From: Fulvimarina manganoxydans
GTDB taxonomy: Bacteria; Pseudomonadota; Alphaproteobacteria; Rhizobiales; Rhizobiaceae
Direction of reading: 5' to 3'
DNA: 64,000 bases
Assembly (NCBI RefSeq): GCF_900176465.1
Contig: NZ_FWXR01000018.1
Location: 33,321-97,320, forward strand
Each line of letters begins with the position of its first letter. Within the stretch, counting starts at the first letter, position 1. Positions 36,683-45,761 of this stretch are shown piece after piece. A program made the position numbers and the translations under genes. A model generated the notes under the pieces. That model did not search any database and was not told the DNA's origin. It saw only the letters and a program-made list of their open reading frames with translations.

Positions 36683-37162
36683 ATGGAAGAAAACGCCAAA
36701 CCGCCGGAGCTCGACAAGATCGACCGGGCGATTCTCCGCCTCCTCCAAAGAGACGGCCGGCTGAGCAATGCGGAGCTCGCCGAGACGGTGGCGGTCAGTC
36801 CAGCCACCTGCCATCGCCGGACTCAGCGCCTTTTCCGGGAGGGCTTTCTAACCGGGGTGCGGGCAGTCGTTGCGCCGGACAAGATCGGTCGAGGCGCTCT
36901 CGTCATGGTCGGCGTCGTTCTGGACCGGTCGACGCCGGAGAGCTTCGCCGAGTTCGAGGCGGCGGCCGAGAGGCTCACCTTCGTTCTCGACTGCCATCTG
37001 GTCGCCGGCGATTTCGACTATCTCCTGAAGATCCGGGTCGGCGACATGAAGGATTTCAACCGTCTTCACGGCAGCCGCTTGATCGCCCTGCCCGGTGTCC
37101 GCCAGACACGCACCTTCTTCGTCATGAAGGAGGTGGTCGACAACCGGCCGCTGGATTTCTGA
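36683..37162 (+). CDS. acdR: Lrp/AsnC-family regulator, AcdR
   Basis: This 159-aa protein has an N-terminal AsnC-type helix-turn-helix (LSNAELAETVAVSPATCHRRTQRL, core VAVSPATCHRRTQRL, at residues 30-53) and a C-terminal RAM ligand domain with GDFDYLLKIRVGDM. The ATG at 36683 gives the normal family length; upstream in-frame ATGs run into the control region. It is divergent from acdS, and the arrangement matches AcdR, the leucine-responsive activator of ACC deaminase genes. Symbol assigned mainly from context. Confidence 0.85.
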   Translation: MEENAKPPELDKIDRAILRLLQRDGRLSNAELAETVAVSPATCHRRTQRLFREGFLTGVRAVVAPDKIGRGALVMVGVVLDRSTPESFAEFEAAAERLTFVLDCHLVAGDFDYLLKIRVGDMKDFNRLHGSRLIALPGVRQTRTFFVMKEVVDNRPLDF

Positions 37163-37755
37163 AGGGGTGGGAGGGACCGCCATCTTGAAACGCGGTAGGC
37201 AAGGCAAGGCTGCGCCTGACCAGCCCGCTCCCGATTTCGCACGTGACTGTGCCGATGGGGGACTGTCGACCGCCGCCTCGTGATTATCGGATGCTTTGCG
37301 ATCGGACCAAATTGATCTTAATAACCAAATGGTTAACGTGGAAGGTGCGTCCGCTTTCAGGGACATGGCTGGCTCGGCCAGCAACCCAATCGCACGGCTC
37401 GATCGTCAGTGGTCTAGCGTCGACATTCATGAGGCTCGTCATGCTCGGGCTCCGTCCCGAGCTTCCAGTCACAGCTTTAAAATTATGATATTGTTGTCGT
37501 TTCGGGATCCCAGGGACAGAGCCCGAGAATGACGCCCTCAATGAAGGGGGATGTCTAAGAGCAAACACCGGCTCGGGCGATCAGGACGAAGTGAGCGAAG
37601 CACCATGCGCTCGCGTCCACTCATCCGGCCGCTTCAACCAAAGCCAAGACGGCATCCTTCATCCAATATCCGCGCCCGCAATCGGACCCTGGCACACCCC
37701 TTGCTTTTTCCTCGGCCAAACGAAGGTTTAAGAAGGCGTTAAGGAGTTTGCCCCG
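37163..37755. other. 593-bp intergenic region with a repeat copy
   Basis: No credible gene. It contains repeat copy C at 37432-37536 and AT-richer patches, for example AATTGATCTTAATAACC near 37311. The last 20 bases before the ATG at 37756 contain TTAAGGAG, a good ribosome-binding site for the exported repeat protein. Confidence 0.6.
37432..37536 (+). repeat. Dispersed palindromic repeat, copy C
   Basis: This copy matches the ends of copies A and B (GTCATGCTCGGGCTCCGTCC, cut here to 20 bases, and GAGAATGACG), but its centre differs, being AT-rich. It is on the same strand as copy B. Confidence 0.7.
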
Positions 37756-38451
37756 ATGCGATACAGGTCGATGATCGTCCCGATCCTTGCCGCCGGCGTC
37801 GCGCTTACGGCGCTTCCCGGTATGGCCGAGCCCTTTCTCGAAGATGGCGGTGGCGTGCGCAGTGGCGCCGAGATCGGTTTCGATGCCAATGACGACGAGT
37901 TTCTGGCCGGTGGCGGCGGGATCGATGCGAGCCCGGACATCTATTCCAATGACGAGGCCGAAGACTTCCTGGAAGACGGCGGGGGGATCGAGATCCGTCC
38001 CGACATTCTGTCGATCGACCAACAGGAGGAGTTCTTGGAGGATGGCGGCGGCTTTTCCGATACCGAGATCGCCGTGCCTGTGCCGGTTCCCGCCTATCGC
38101 GGCGAGCGGGTTGTCGTCCCGCCCGTGGTGCAGCCCGACCGGGTGACGAGGGCTGCGGAGGCGCGCCGCTGGCGCGACGCGCCGCGCCCGCGCATGCGAT
38201 TCGAGACGCGCGGCTCGATGATCATCGCGACGGTCGTCGACGCGGCCGATCAGCGCCGCCGCGCGCAGAACGTCGCCTATCGCCAGAATGACGACCGCGC
38301 TCCGATCGGTTTCGACGCAGACTCGGAAGGGGCTCGGATCATCGACGTCGAAAGCGAGCGCCTCGACAGGCGGCCCTATCCGGCATCGGGGCTCGACATC
38401 ATCCACAGGCCGGGCGGCCCGAAGATCATCCGCATTTCGCCGAATTTCTGA
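37756..38451 (+). CDS. Exported protein with four 22-residue FLEDGGG repeats
   Basis: This 231-aa protein has a Sec-type signal (MRYRSMIVPILAAGVALTAL, then PGMA with cleavage near residue 24). The mature N-terminus carries four repeats beginning at residues 27, 49, 71 and 93, exactly 22 apart, each starting FL(E/A)(D/G)GGG followed by a hydrophobic residue and an acidic tail. A proline-rich joint (VPVPVPAYRGERV) follows, then a basic C-terminal half ending in IHRPGGPKIIRISPNF. TTAAGGAG supports the start. It ends at a strong convergent hairpin. No known domain recognised; periplasmic or surface location is inferred from the signal. Confidence 0.8.
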   Translation: MRYRSMIVPILAAGVALTALPGMAEPFLEDGGGVRSGAEIGFDANDDEFLAGGGGIDASPDIYSNDEAEDFLEDGGGIEIRPDILSIDQQEEFLEDGGGFSDTEIAVPVPVPAYRGERVVVPPVVQPDRVTRAAEARRWRDAPRPRMRFETRGSMIIATVVDAADQRRRAQNVAYRQNDDRAPIGFDADSEGARIIDVESERLDRRPYPASGLDIIHRPGGPKIIRISPNF

Positions 38452-38474
38452 CCGCTGGTCCGATTATCGCACTC

Positions 38475-38512
38475 CGCCCTTCGATGCGCATATGAGGCTG
38501 CATCGAAGGGCG
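38475..38512. terminator. 13-bp perfect hairpin between convergent genes
   Basis: CGCCCTTCGATGC and GCATCGAAGGGCG pair over 13 bases around a 12-base loop, between the exported repeat protein and the MBL hydrolase. Without a long T-run it still fits a bidirectional terminator. Confidence 0.65.
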
Positions 38513-38532
38513 TTGGGCACGGAAAGAGCCGA

Positions 38533-39180
38533 TTACAGCCCGACCAGGAACGGATTGCTGCGCCGCTCGTCGCCGATGCGGCTCGCCGGGCCGTGACCGC
38601 AGAGAAAGCCCACATCGTCGCCTAAGGGGAGAACCTTGTCGCGGATCGAGGCGAGCAATGTCTGATGGTCGCCGCCGGGCAGATCGGTGCGGCCGATCGA
38701 ACCGTTGAAGAGAACGTCACCGAGAATAGCGAAATTTGCCTCGCGGTTCACGAAGATCACATGGCCCGGCGCATGGCCCGGCGTGTGGAACACCTCGAAA
38801 CGATGCGCGCCGAAGCTGACGGTGTCGCCCTCCGAGAGAAACCGGTCGGGCGTGCAGTCGCGGATCGTTCCGGGAAGACCGAACATGCGCGCCTGTTCGC
38901 TCAGCGCGCCGAGAAGCGGCTTGTCCGCCACATGGGGGCCGACGATCTCGACGCCGAGCGCGTCCTTCAGGTCCATCGCGCCGCCGGCATGGTCGATATG
39001 GCCATGGGTGATCCAGATTGCCTCGATGGTGACGCCAAGTCGCGCGATCGCCGCCTGGATCGTCTCCACATCGCCGCCCGGATCGATGACGACGCCGGTC
39101 TTTTCCTCACCATCGAAAAGAATGGTGCAGTTCTGCATGAAAGGCGTAACGGGGACGATCTCGGCCTGAAGGGCGGTCAT
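38533..39180 (-). CDS. Metallo-beta-lactamase-fold hydrolase, glyoxalase II-like
   Basis: This protein of about 215 aa has the THGHIDHAGG metal motif (HxHxDH) near residue 58, the later His in HTPGHAPGHV, the bridging Asp in LGDVLFNGSIGRTD and the final His in CGHGPASRIGDE. The short single-domain form resembles YcbL/GloB-type hydrolases, which cleave S-lactoylglutathione or related thioesters. Two ATGs stand in tandem at 39183 and 39180; AGGAG is better spaced for 39180. It follows ilvE on the same strand by 123 bp. Confidence 0.88.
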   Translation of the reverse strand: MTALQAEIVPVTPFMQNCTILFDGEEKTGVVIDPGGDVETIQAAIARLGVTIEAIWITHGHIDHAGGAMDLKDALGVEIVGPHVADKPLLGALSEQARMFGLPGTIRDCTPDRFLSEGDTVSFGAHRFEVFHTPGHAPGHVIFVNREANFAILGDVLFNGSIGRTDLPGGDHQTLLASIRDKVLPLGDDVGFLCGHGPASRIGDERRSNPFLVGL

Positions 39181-39303
39181 CATGTCTCCTGTCGATGGGG
39201 GAATTCGGGTCGCAGCGCGAAGAGGGGCCGCCAAGCCAGGAAGGCCCGCTCGCCAGAGGGGCGACCGGGCCTTGAAGCAAAGCGACGAATGGAGGCCTGT
39301 CGA

Positions 39304-40191
39304 TTACTCGGCGGCGGCGCGCTTGGGCGTCACCTCGTTGGTGTAATCCTCGACGAGGCGGCGGGTGATGTCGCCAGGCGCGAAGCGCCAATCGGCGATC
39401 TCGGAGACCGGCGTGACCTCGGCGGCCGTACCCGTCAGGAAGCATTCGGAGAAGCCGGAGAGTTCCTCGGGCATGATCGCCCGCTCGATGACCTCGATCC
39501 CGCGCCGCTTGGCGAGATCGATGACCGTGCGCCGGGTGATGCCATTGAGGAAGCAGTCGGCCTTCGGCGTGTGGATGACGCCATCCTTGACGAAAAAGAT
39601 GTTGGCGCCGGTCGCCTCGGCCACTTGACCGCGCCAGTCGAGCATCAAGGCGTCGGCATAGCCCTTGGCCTCGGCCGCGTGTTTGGAGATGGTGCAGATC
39701 ATGTAGAGGCCGGCGGCTTTCGATTTCGACGGCGCGGTCATCGGGTCCGGCCGCCGATATTCGGCGAGATCGAGCCGGATGCCCTTCATGCGCTGCTCGG
39801 GATCGAAATAGCTCGGCCACTGCCAGATGGCGATGGCGACATTGATGCGGTTCTTCTGGGCCGCGACGCCCATCATCTCCGAGCCGCGCCAGGCGATCGG
39901 CCGCACATAGGCATCGGAAAAACCTTGGCGGCGCAGAAGCTCGTTGGTCGCCGTATCGATCTCGTCAGCCGAAAAAGGCAGCTGGAAGCCGAGAATGCGG
40001 CCCGACTCGATCAGCCGCTCGGTATGCTCGCGCAGCTTGAAGACTTCGCCGCCATAGGCCCGCTCGCCCTCGAAGACCGCGCTGGCATAATGCAGGCCAT
40101 GGGTCAGGACATGGACCTTGGCGTCCTTCCAGGGGAGAAACTCCCCATTCATCCAGATTTCGCCATCGAGTTGATCGAATGGAACGCTCAT
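39304..40191 (-). CDS. ilvE: Branched-chain amino-acid aminotransferase
   Basis: This 295-aa fold-type IV PLP enzyme makes leucine, isoleucine and valine from their keto acids. It has the N-terminal GEFLPWKDAKVHVLTHGLHYASAVFEGERAY (core HVLTHGLHYASAVFEG), the cofactor Lys in SKSKAAGLYMICTIS, MLDWRGQVAEATGANIF and GTAAEVTPVSEI. The order next to a MarR-type regulator and an OmpR-type response regulator matches other Hyphomicrobiales. It is divergent from the petP-like gene, with a 247-bp control region between them. Confidence 0.95.
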   Translation of the reverse strand: MSVPFDQLDGEIWMNGEFLPWKDAKVHVLTHGLHYASAVFEGERAYGGEVFKLREHTERLIESGRILGFQLPFSADEIDTATNELLRRQGFSDAYVRPIAWRGSEMMGVAAQKNRINVAIAIWQWPSYFDPEQRMKGIRLDLAEYRRPDPMTAPSKSKAAGLYMICTISKHAAEAKGYADALMLDWRGQVAEATGANIFFVKDGVIHTPKADCFLNGITRRTVIDLAKRRGIEVIERAIMPEELSGFSECFLTGTAAEVTPVSEIADWRFAPGDITRRLVEDYTNEVTPKRAAAE

Positions 40192-40438
40192 CCTGTCACG
40201 AAGCGCCGGCTGGGCGCCCTCCCTAATGTTGTGTAACGTCCGGCACTTCGGGCGTGTTGATCCTTGGGGCTTTCACCGTTCCGTCTCAACCGGAAAGGAT
40301 GGCGAAACCTGGGACGGTCTGGACCGATCTCACGGAACGGTCGATATGAACGACAGTCAAGACCCGCTCACCGTTCCCTCGCCATGGATCAAGGTGTAAC
40401 GTGAAACCGAAATTACGTCAACAGTACTGACCTAAATT

Positions 40439-40996
40439 ATGGATGAAGCCCTCACCGCCGACCCCGGCCCGGACGATCTGCCTGTTTCGGCGGAGCCGAT
40501 TGTGGACCAGCCGCTCGAAACCCGGGGCGAGATCGACTTCCGCTTCATCGAGCTGCTGTTCTTCGCCTATCGGCAGTTCACCAGCGACGCCGATGCGATT
40601 TTGTCGGATTATGGGTTCGGACGCGCGCATCACCGGGTTCTGCATTTCGTCAATCGCTCGCCCGGCATGACGATCGCCGATCTTTTGGATCTCTTGCAGA
40701 TCACCAAGCAGTCCTTGTCGCGGGTGCTGCGCCAGTTGATCGACGAGGGGTTTATCGCCCAGCAGCCCGGCCGGGAAGACCGCCGCCAGCGCTGCCTCTA
40801 TCCGACGCCCAAGGGCCGGCGGCTGACACTGGACCTCAGCCGGGCCCAGGTGCGGCGCATATCGGACGCGATCGGCGGCCTGGCGCCGGAGGAGGCGGAT
40901 GCCGTCGCCGCTTTCCTCTATCGCCTCGGCGGACGGGAAGGCACGGCGCAGGACTGGCTGCTTCGCCAGGACATCGTGAAGGAGGACGATCGATGA
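40439..40996 (+). CDS. MarR-family regulator, PetP-like
   Basis: This 185-aa winged-helix protein has a helix-turn-helix in MTIADLLDLLQITKQSLSRVLRQL (core LLQITKQSLSRVLRQL) at about residues 78-101 and a wing in GREDRRQRCLYPTPKG. The order MarR regulator then OmpR-type regulator with a 4-bp ATGA overlap matches petP-petR of Rhodobacter and relatives. CAGTACTG, a perfect palindrome, lies 18 bases before the start and could be an operator. Regulon not readable from sequence. Confidence 0.82.
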   Translation: MDEALTADPGPDDLPVSAEPIVDQPLETRGEIDFRFIELLFFAYRQFTSDADAILSDYGFGRAHHRVLHFVNRSPGMTIADLLDLLQITKQSLSRVLRQLIDEGFIAQQPGREDRRQRCLYPTPKGRRLTLDLSRAQVRRISDAIGGLAPEEADAVAAFLYRLGGREGTAQDWLLRQDIVKEDDR

Positions 40997-41712
40997 TTGA
41001 GGCCATCGCCGAGACCGAGACGAACCATCTGCCCGACGATGCGCCCCATATCCTGATCGTCGACGACGACCGGCGCATCCGCTCGCTCCTGTCGCGCTTT
41101 CTGTCGGAGAAGCGGTTCCGCGTCTCGGTCGCGGCCGATGCGGCGGAGGCGCGCCGGATCCTCGCCGGTCTCGATTTCGATCTTCTGATCGTCGATGTGA
41201 TGATGCCGGGCGAGAACGGGGTCGATCTCGTGCGCTCGCTGCGCGAGACCCGCGACTGCCCGATCCTCATGCTGACCGCCCGCGCCGAGATCGAGTCTCG
41301 GATCGAGGGGCTGGAGGCCGGCGTCGACGACTATCTGTCGAAACCCTTCGATCCGCGCGAATTGCTCCTGCGCCTCAACAACATTTTGAAGCGCGGCGGC
41401 CAGCCGGCACCGACGGCGATCGAGACGGTGCGCTTCGGGCCCTTTGCCTTCAATCTGCCGCGCCGGGAGTTGAAGAAGGGCACCGATATCGTCCGGCTGA
41501 CCGAGCGCGAACAGGACATCATGGCGCAATTTGCCGCCAAGGCTGGAGAGACCGTGCCGCGCCTGTCGCTTCTCGGCGAGGAGAACGAGGTGGGCGAGCG
41601 CACCATCGATGTCCAGATCAACCGGCTGCGGCGCAAGATCGAAGCCGATCCCGGCAATCCGGTCTGGCTGCAGACGGTGCGCGGCATCGGCTATCGGCTG
41701 AACATCGATTGA
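40993..41712 (+). CDS. OmpR-type response regulator, PetR-like
   Basis: This 239-aa two-component regulator has a receiver domain with the acidic pocket in ILIVDDDRRIR, the phospho-acceptor Asp at residue 68 in LLIVDVMMPG, LTARAE and the Lys in YLSKPFDP. The winged-helix output domain has RTIDVQINRLRRKIE and TVRGIGYRL. The start lies in the stop region of the MarR gene (ATGA). The partner kinase gene follows after 19 bases, so the three probably form one operon. Confidence 0.92.
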   Translation: MIEAIAETETNHLPDDAPHILIVDDDRRIRSLLSRFLSEKRFRVSVAADAAEARRILAGLDFDLLIVDVMMPGENGVDLVRSLRETRDCPILMLTARAEIESRIEGLEAGVDDYLSKPFDPRELLLRLNNILKRGGQPAPTAIETVRFGPFAFNLPRRELKKGTDIVRLTEREQDIMAQFAAKAGETVPRLSLLGEENEVGERTIDVQINRLRRKIEADPGNPVWLQTVRGIGYRLNID

Positions 41713-41731
41713 GCCTGAAGCGGAGAGGGCG

Positions 41732-43345
41732 ATGAGGCTCCGGCATTTTTCGCCGAAGCGCCGGTCGAAGCAGTGGAACCCGATGTCTCGCGCAACGAGG
41801 ACGTCGGCCCATGGCCGGACCGGATCGGATGCGATGGAGCGATCGCGGGATGCCGAGCATGCGCGGCCCTTCGCCCGCTGGGGAGCGGCGGCACGCGCAA
41901 AGCTGCCGGCACCGGCCCGCGATTGGCTGGCCGCCTGGCCGGACGTATTCGGCTGGCGCTGGCTGAAGCGCGTGACGTGGCCACGCACGAGCCGGATCGA
42001 TATCTGGCGTGGACCGCTGCGGCCGATTCCGCGCTTCTTCCGGCGCGTCGTCCCAAAGAGCCTTTATGCCCGTTCGCTGCTCATCATCATCACGCCCATG
42101 GTGATCCTGCAATGTGTCGTCACCGTCGTCTTCATGGAGCGCCACTGGGCCCTCGTGACCGAGCGGCTGTCCAACGCCGTGGTGCGCGACATCGCGGCGA
42201 TCGTCGACATGATCGAATCGATCCCCGGCGAGGAGGGCCATGCGATCGCAACGCGCATCGCCCGCCAGCGTCTCGACCTCAACGCCTCCATCGAGCCCTT
42301 GGCGCCGCTGCCGCCGCCGGCGCCGAAACCCTTCTTCAACATTCTCGACGGCATCCTGTCCGAAGAGATCACTCGCCAGATCGGCCGGCCCTTCTGGATC
42401 GACACGGTGGGCGATTCGCGCATCGTCGAGGTGCGCATCCTGCTCGACGATGCGGTGCTCCGGGTCTTTGCTCCGCGCAATTCCGCCTATGCCTCGAACA
42501 CCCATATCTTCATCGTCTGGATGGTCTCCACCTCGCTGGTGCTCCTCCTCATCGCGATCCTCTTCCTGCGCAATCAGATCCGCCCGATTCAGACTCTCGC
42601 GGCCGCGGCCGAGGGGTTTGGCCGCGGACAACCCATGCCCCCGGAATTTCGCCCGCGCGGGGCCTCGGAGGTGCGGCGCGCCTCGATCGCCTTCATCCAG
42701 ATGCGCGATCGCATCGAGCGGCAGATCGAACAGCGCACCCAGATGCTGAGCGGCGTCAGCCACGATCTGCGCACGATCCTCACGCGCTTTCGCCTGCAGA
42801 TCGCCTTCTTGGGCGAGGGCGAGGATGCCGATGAGCTCAACGCCGATATCGACGAGATGCAGCGCATGCTGGAGGGCTATCTCGCCTTTGCGCGCGACGA
42901 GGCGGGGGAGGAGGTGGCCGAGCTCGACCTCTCCGACCTTCTCGCCCGCTTCGAGCATGAGGCGCGGCTGAAGGATCGCAGGCTCGAAACCCATCTGTCG
43001 GGCGATCCGCGCCTGACGGTGCGCCCCGACTCCTTCACGCGGATGGTCACCAATATTGTCGGAAACGCCCTGCGCTATGCGACCCATGTGCGGGTGAGCG
43101 CGTCCCATGAAGGGCGCTGGCTGACGATCACGGTGGAAGACAATGGGCCGGGCATCGCGCCGGCCGACCGCGAAGAGGTCTTCAAACCCTTCGTGCGCCT
43201 CGACACCGCCCGCAATATCGATGCCGGCGGCACAGGCCTCGGCCTTGCCATCGCCCGCGACATCGCCCGCAGCCACGGCGGCGATATCCTCCTCTCCGAC
43301 AGCGAGATGGGCGGCCTCAGAGCGCTGATCCGCCTGCCGGCGTGA
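41732..43345 (+). CDS. Sensor histidine kinase, EnvZ-like
   Basis: This 537-aa membrane kinase has a long basic cytoplasmic N-terminus of about 110 residues, a first membrane segment LLIIITPMVILQCVVTVVF and a periplasmic loop of about 150 residues with a proline-rich patch. A second segment, FIVWMVSTSLVLLLIAILF, a HAMP domain, the phospho-acceptor His at residue 344 in GVSHDLRT, and an ATPase domain with MVTNIVGNALRYA, EDNGPGIAP and GTGLGLAIARDI follow. GGAGAGGG precedes the ATG. It is the cognate kinase of the regulator 19 bases upstream. The long basic extension before the first membrane segment is unusual for EnvZ-type kinases. Confidence 0.9.
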   Translation: MRLRHFSPKRRSKQWNPMSRATRTSAHGRTGSDAMERSRDAEHARPFARWGAAARAKLPAPARDWLAAWPDVFGWRWLKRVTWPRTSRIDIWRGPLRPIPRFFRRVVPKSLYARSLLIIITPMVILQCVVTVVFMERHWALVTERLSNAVVRDIAAIVDMIESIPGEEGHAIATRIARQRLDLNASIEPLAPLPPPAPKPFFNILDGILSEEITRQIGRPFWIDTVGDSRIVEVRILLDDAVLRVFAPRNSAYASNTHIFIVWMVSTSLVLLLIAILFLRNQIRPIQTLAAAAEGFGRGQPMPPEFRPRGASEVRRASIAFIQMRDRIERQIEQRTQMLSGVSHDLRTILTRFRLQIAFLGEGEDADELNADIDEMQRMLEGYLAFARDEAGEEVAELDLSDLLARFEHEARLKDRRLETHLSGDPRLTVRPDSFTRMVTNIVGNALRYATHVRVSASHEGRWLTITVEDNGPGIAPADREEVFKPFVRLDTARNIDAGGTGLGLAIARDIARSHGGDILLSDSEMGGLRALIRLPA

Positions 43346-43438
43346 GGCGCTCTATCCCTTGGACAAGCCAGGGGGAAGCGGTCTAGGGAGGCCCATCTCG
43401 CTGCTGGCTTTTCCTGGTGAATAAGATCGGCTCCCCTC

Positions 43439-43990
43439 ATGACCACGCTCGAAACCCGCCGCCTGATCTCCCGTCCCTGGCAACAGGCCGATGTGGAACC
43501 CTTCTTCGCCCTTTCCAGCGACCCGGAGGTCATGCGCTTCTTCGGCGGGCCGCAGCCGCGCGAAACGGTCGAGGCGGTGGTTAAGACCGCCATGGAGCGC
43601 CAGCGGGACTTCGGCGTCTGGTTCCAACCGCTCATCCTGAAAGAGACCGGCGCCTTCATCGGGATCACCGGCATCGCGAAGGTTCTCTTCGAGGCGCCTT
43701 TTACCCCGGCCGTCGAGATCGGCTGGCGGCTCGACCCTGCTCATTGGGGGCAGGGGCTTGTCACCGAAATCGGCCGCGCCTTCATCGATTACGCGTTCAT
43801 GGAACGAGGCTTTGACGAACTCGTCTCCTTCGCTGTCCACGACAATGAACGCTCGATCGCGGTGATGAAACGGCTCGGTTTCACCCATGACCGGGGTGAT
43901 GATTTCGACCATCCCCGGGTGCCGGACGATCTCTCCCATCTGAAGCGGCATGTGCTGTATCGATTGCGGAACGGCGCCGGCAAAGGCTGA
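43439..43990 (+). CDS. RimJ/RimL-type GNAT acetyltransferase
   Basis: This 183-aa single-domain GNAT begins TTLETRRLISRPWQQADVEPFF, of which TRRLISRPW is typical of the RimJ/RimL group. The acetyl-CoA site region is PAHWGQGLVTEIGRAFIDYAF, with core HWGQGLVTEIGRA, and the C-terminal part has VHDNERSIAVMKRLGF. Such enzymes acetylate N-terminal amines of proteins or small molecules. It lies 93 bp after the kinase gene and convergent with iolB. Substrate unknown. Confidence 0.88.
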   Translation: MTTLETRRLISRPWQQADVEPFFALSSDPEVMRFFGGPQPRETVEAVVKTAMERQRDFGVWFQPLILKETGAFIGITGIAKVLFEAPFTPAVEIGWRLDPAHWGQGLVTEIGRAFIDYAFMERGFDELVSFAVHDNERSIAVMKRLGFTHDRGDDFDHPRVPDDLSHLKRHVLYRLRNGAGKG

Positions 43991-44061
43991 ATGGGCCGAA
44001 TGAGCTAAGCGCATGATTTCGAGGCGCTGCGATCGTCAGCCAGTCTCTGCCGAAATGGGCT

Positions 44062-44856
44062 TCAGGGCATCAGCCAGGCATGGTCGGGATCGGCGACGAA
44101 GCGCCATTTGCGCAAAGGGCCGGCCATGACGTTCAGATAATACATCTCGTAGCCATGCGGGGCGCCGCAGGGGTGGTGGCCGCGCGGGACGAGGACGACG
44201 TCGTGGCTCTTCACCGCCATGGTCTCGTCGAGTGCGCCGTCTTCCGTATAGACCCGCTGGACGCCGAAACCCTGGTCGGGATTCAGGCGGTGATAATAGG
44301 TCTCTTCCAGATAGGTGATTTCGGGGAAGCGGTCCTCGTCGTGACGATGGCTCGGATAGCTCGACCAATGGCCGGCCGGCGTGAAGACCTCCGTGACCAG
44401 AAGCGAATCCGCGACGTCGGCGTCCTCCATGGCGATATTGTTGATGAAGCGCGTGTTCGAGCCCTCGCCGCGCTGGGTGAGCGTGATGCCGTCCGGCCCG
44501 AGACGCCTCGCCTCGTGGCCGCTTTTGCCCGGCGCGAGACAGACCGCCAGCGTGCAAGGGGTCTCGGCGACCGCCTCCCAGTCCTGATCGTTCGGAATGT
44601 AGAGGCAATGGGGCGGCGTCTTCTCGAAGACGTCCATCCTCTCGCCGAGAACGCCCCAATCGGTGCCGGCGGCGCGGATCGCCGCCTTGCCTTCCACCAT
44701 CACCAGAATGGCTTCGTTGGAGCCGAGGCTTCCGGACACGCTCTCGCCGGGCGAGAGGCGATAGAGCTTGAAGCCGACATAGGTCCAGCCAGCGTCTTCG
44801 GGCGCAATGTCGTGGACGAGGCCGCTGGTGCCCAAAGGTTTGCGCAGAAGGCTCAT
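44062..44856 (-). CDS. iolB: 5-Deoxy-glucuronate isomerase
   Basis: This protein of about 264 aa has the double-cupin fold and isomerises 5-deoxy-D-glucuronate to 5-dehydro-2-deoxy-D-gluconate in inositol breakdown. The metal-binding region is seen in [19 protein letters not shown] and [23 protein letters not shown] (cores [11 protein letters not shown] and [11 protein letters not shown]). The ATG at 44856 overlaps the iolE stop (ATGA). It is the last gene of a tightly coupled leftward run of six genes. Confidence 0.95.
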   Translation of the reverse strand: MSLLRKPLGTSGLVHDIAPEDAGWTYVGFKLYRLSPGESVSGSLGSNEAILVMVEGKAAIRAAGTDWGVLGERMDVFEKTPPHCLYIPNDQDWEAVAETPCTLAVCLAPGKSGHEARRLGPDGITLTQRGEGSNTRFINNIAMEDADVADSLLVTEVFTPAGHWSSYPSHRHDEDRFPEITYLEETYYHRLNPDQGFGVQRVYTEDGALDETMAVKSHDVVLVPRGHHPCGAPHGYEMYYLNVMAGPLRKWRFVADPDHAWLMP

Positions 44857-45761
44857 GTGGCAGGTTCCTTGTCGAGTCCGCTCTCGCGGGCGATCCGGCG
44901 GAGCGCTTCGAGGCCCATGGACTGGTAGAGCTTGGGCTCGCGCACGGACGGGTCTTGCTCGGCCTCGATGACGAGCCAACCCGAATAGCCGTGCTCGGCC
45001 GCGCTTTTGAGCACGGGTGCGAAATCGACCCCGCCTTCCGGGTCGCCTGGCACGGTGAAGACGCCGCGCCTGACGCCTTCCAGGAAGGACAGACGCTCCT
45101 CGCGGACCTGTCGCATGATGTCGGGCCGGACATTCTTGGCATGGATATGGGAGACGCGATCCATGTGGCGCCGGGCGCCTTCGGTCGGATCGCCGCCGCC
45201 GAAGAAATAGTGTCCGGTATCGAACAGAAGCCGGGTCTTGGGGCCGGTCTCGGCCATCAGCCGGTCGACCTCCTCCGGCGTCTCGACGATGGTCCCCATA
45301 TGATGGTGATAGACCAACGCGATGCCCTGGTCGGCGGCGAAATCCGCCAGAGACTCGATCCCGTTGCCGAAGCCGGCCCAGTCGGCTTCGCCAAGGACCG
45401 GCTTCTCGGCCAGCGCCTTGCCGTCGTCGCCATGGATGGCGTTCGAGGTCTCGCAGACGATGATGACCTTCGATCCGACCGCCTTCAGGAGGTCGAGAAA
45501 GGGTTGCATCGCCCGCTTCTCTGTCTCGATATCATTCACCAGAAGATTGGTCGAATGCCAGCCCGACACAAAGCGAAGACCGCGCTGCCCAAGCTCCTTC
45601 TGGATGCCTTCAGGCGTGTCGGGAAGCTTGTGGCCCTTCTCGATGCCGTCGAAGCCGATCTCGGCCGCCTCGTCGAGGCATTGCTCCAGGGTGATATGGG
45701 CGCCGAGCGAGCGATCGTCGTCATTCGTCCAGGCGATGGGATTGGTGCCGTAAAGGATCAT
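44853..45761 (-). CDS. iolE: myo-Inosose-2 dehydratase
   Basis: This 302-aa xylose-isomerase-like TIM barrel dehydrates 2-keto-myo-inositol to a diketone. It has the opening [13 protein letters not shown], the SGWHSTNLL segment, the metal-ligand region in [24 protein letters not shown] and [11 protein letters not shown]. Its start overlaps the iolD stop and its stop overlaps the iolB start, both by ATGA. Confidence 0.95.
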   Translation of the reverse strand: MILYGTNPIAWTNDDDRSLGAHITLEQCLDEAAEIGFDGIEKGHKLPDTPEGIQKELGQRGLRFVSGWHSTNLLVNDIETEKRAMQPFLDLLKAVGSKVIIVCETSNAIHGDDGKALAEKPVLGEADWAGFGNGIESLADFAADQGIALVYHHHMGTIVETPEEVDRLMAETGPKTRLLFDTGHYFFGGGDPTEGARRHMDRVSHIHAKNVRPDIMRQVREERLSFLEGVRRGVFTVPGDPEGGVDFAPVLKSAAEHGYSGWLVIEAEQDPSVREPKLYQSMGLEALRRIARESGLDKEPAT

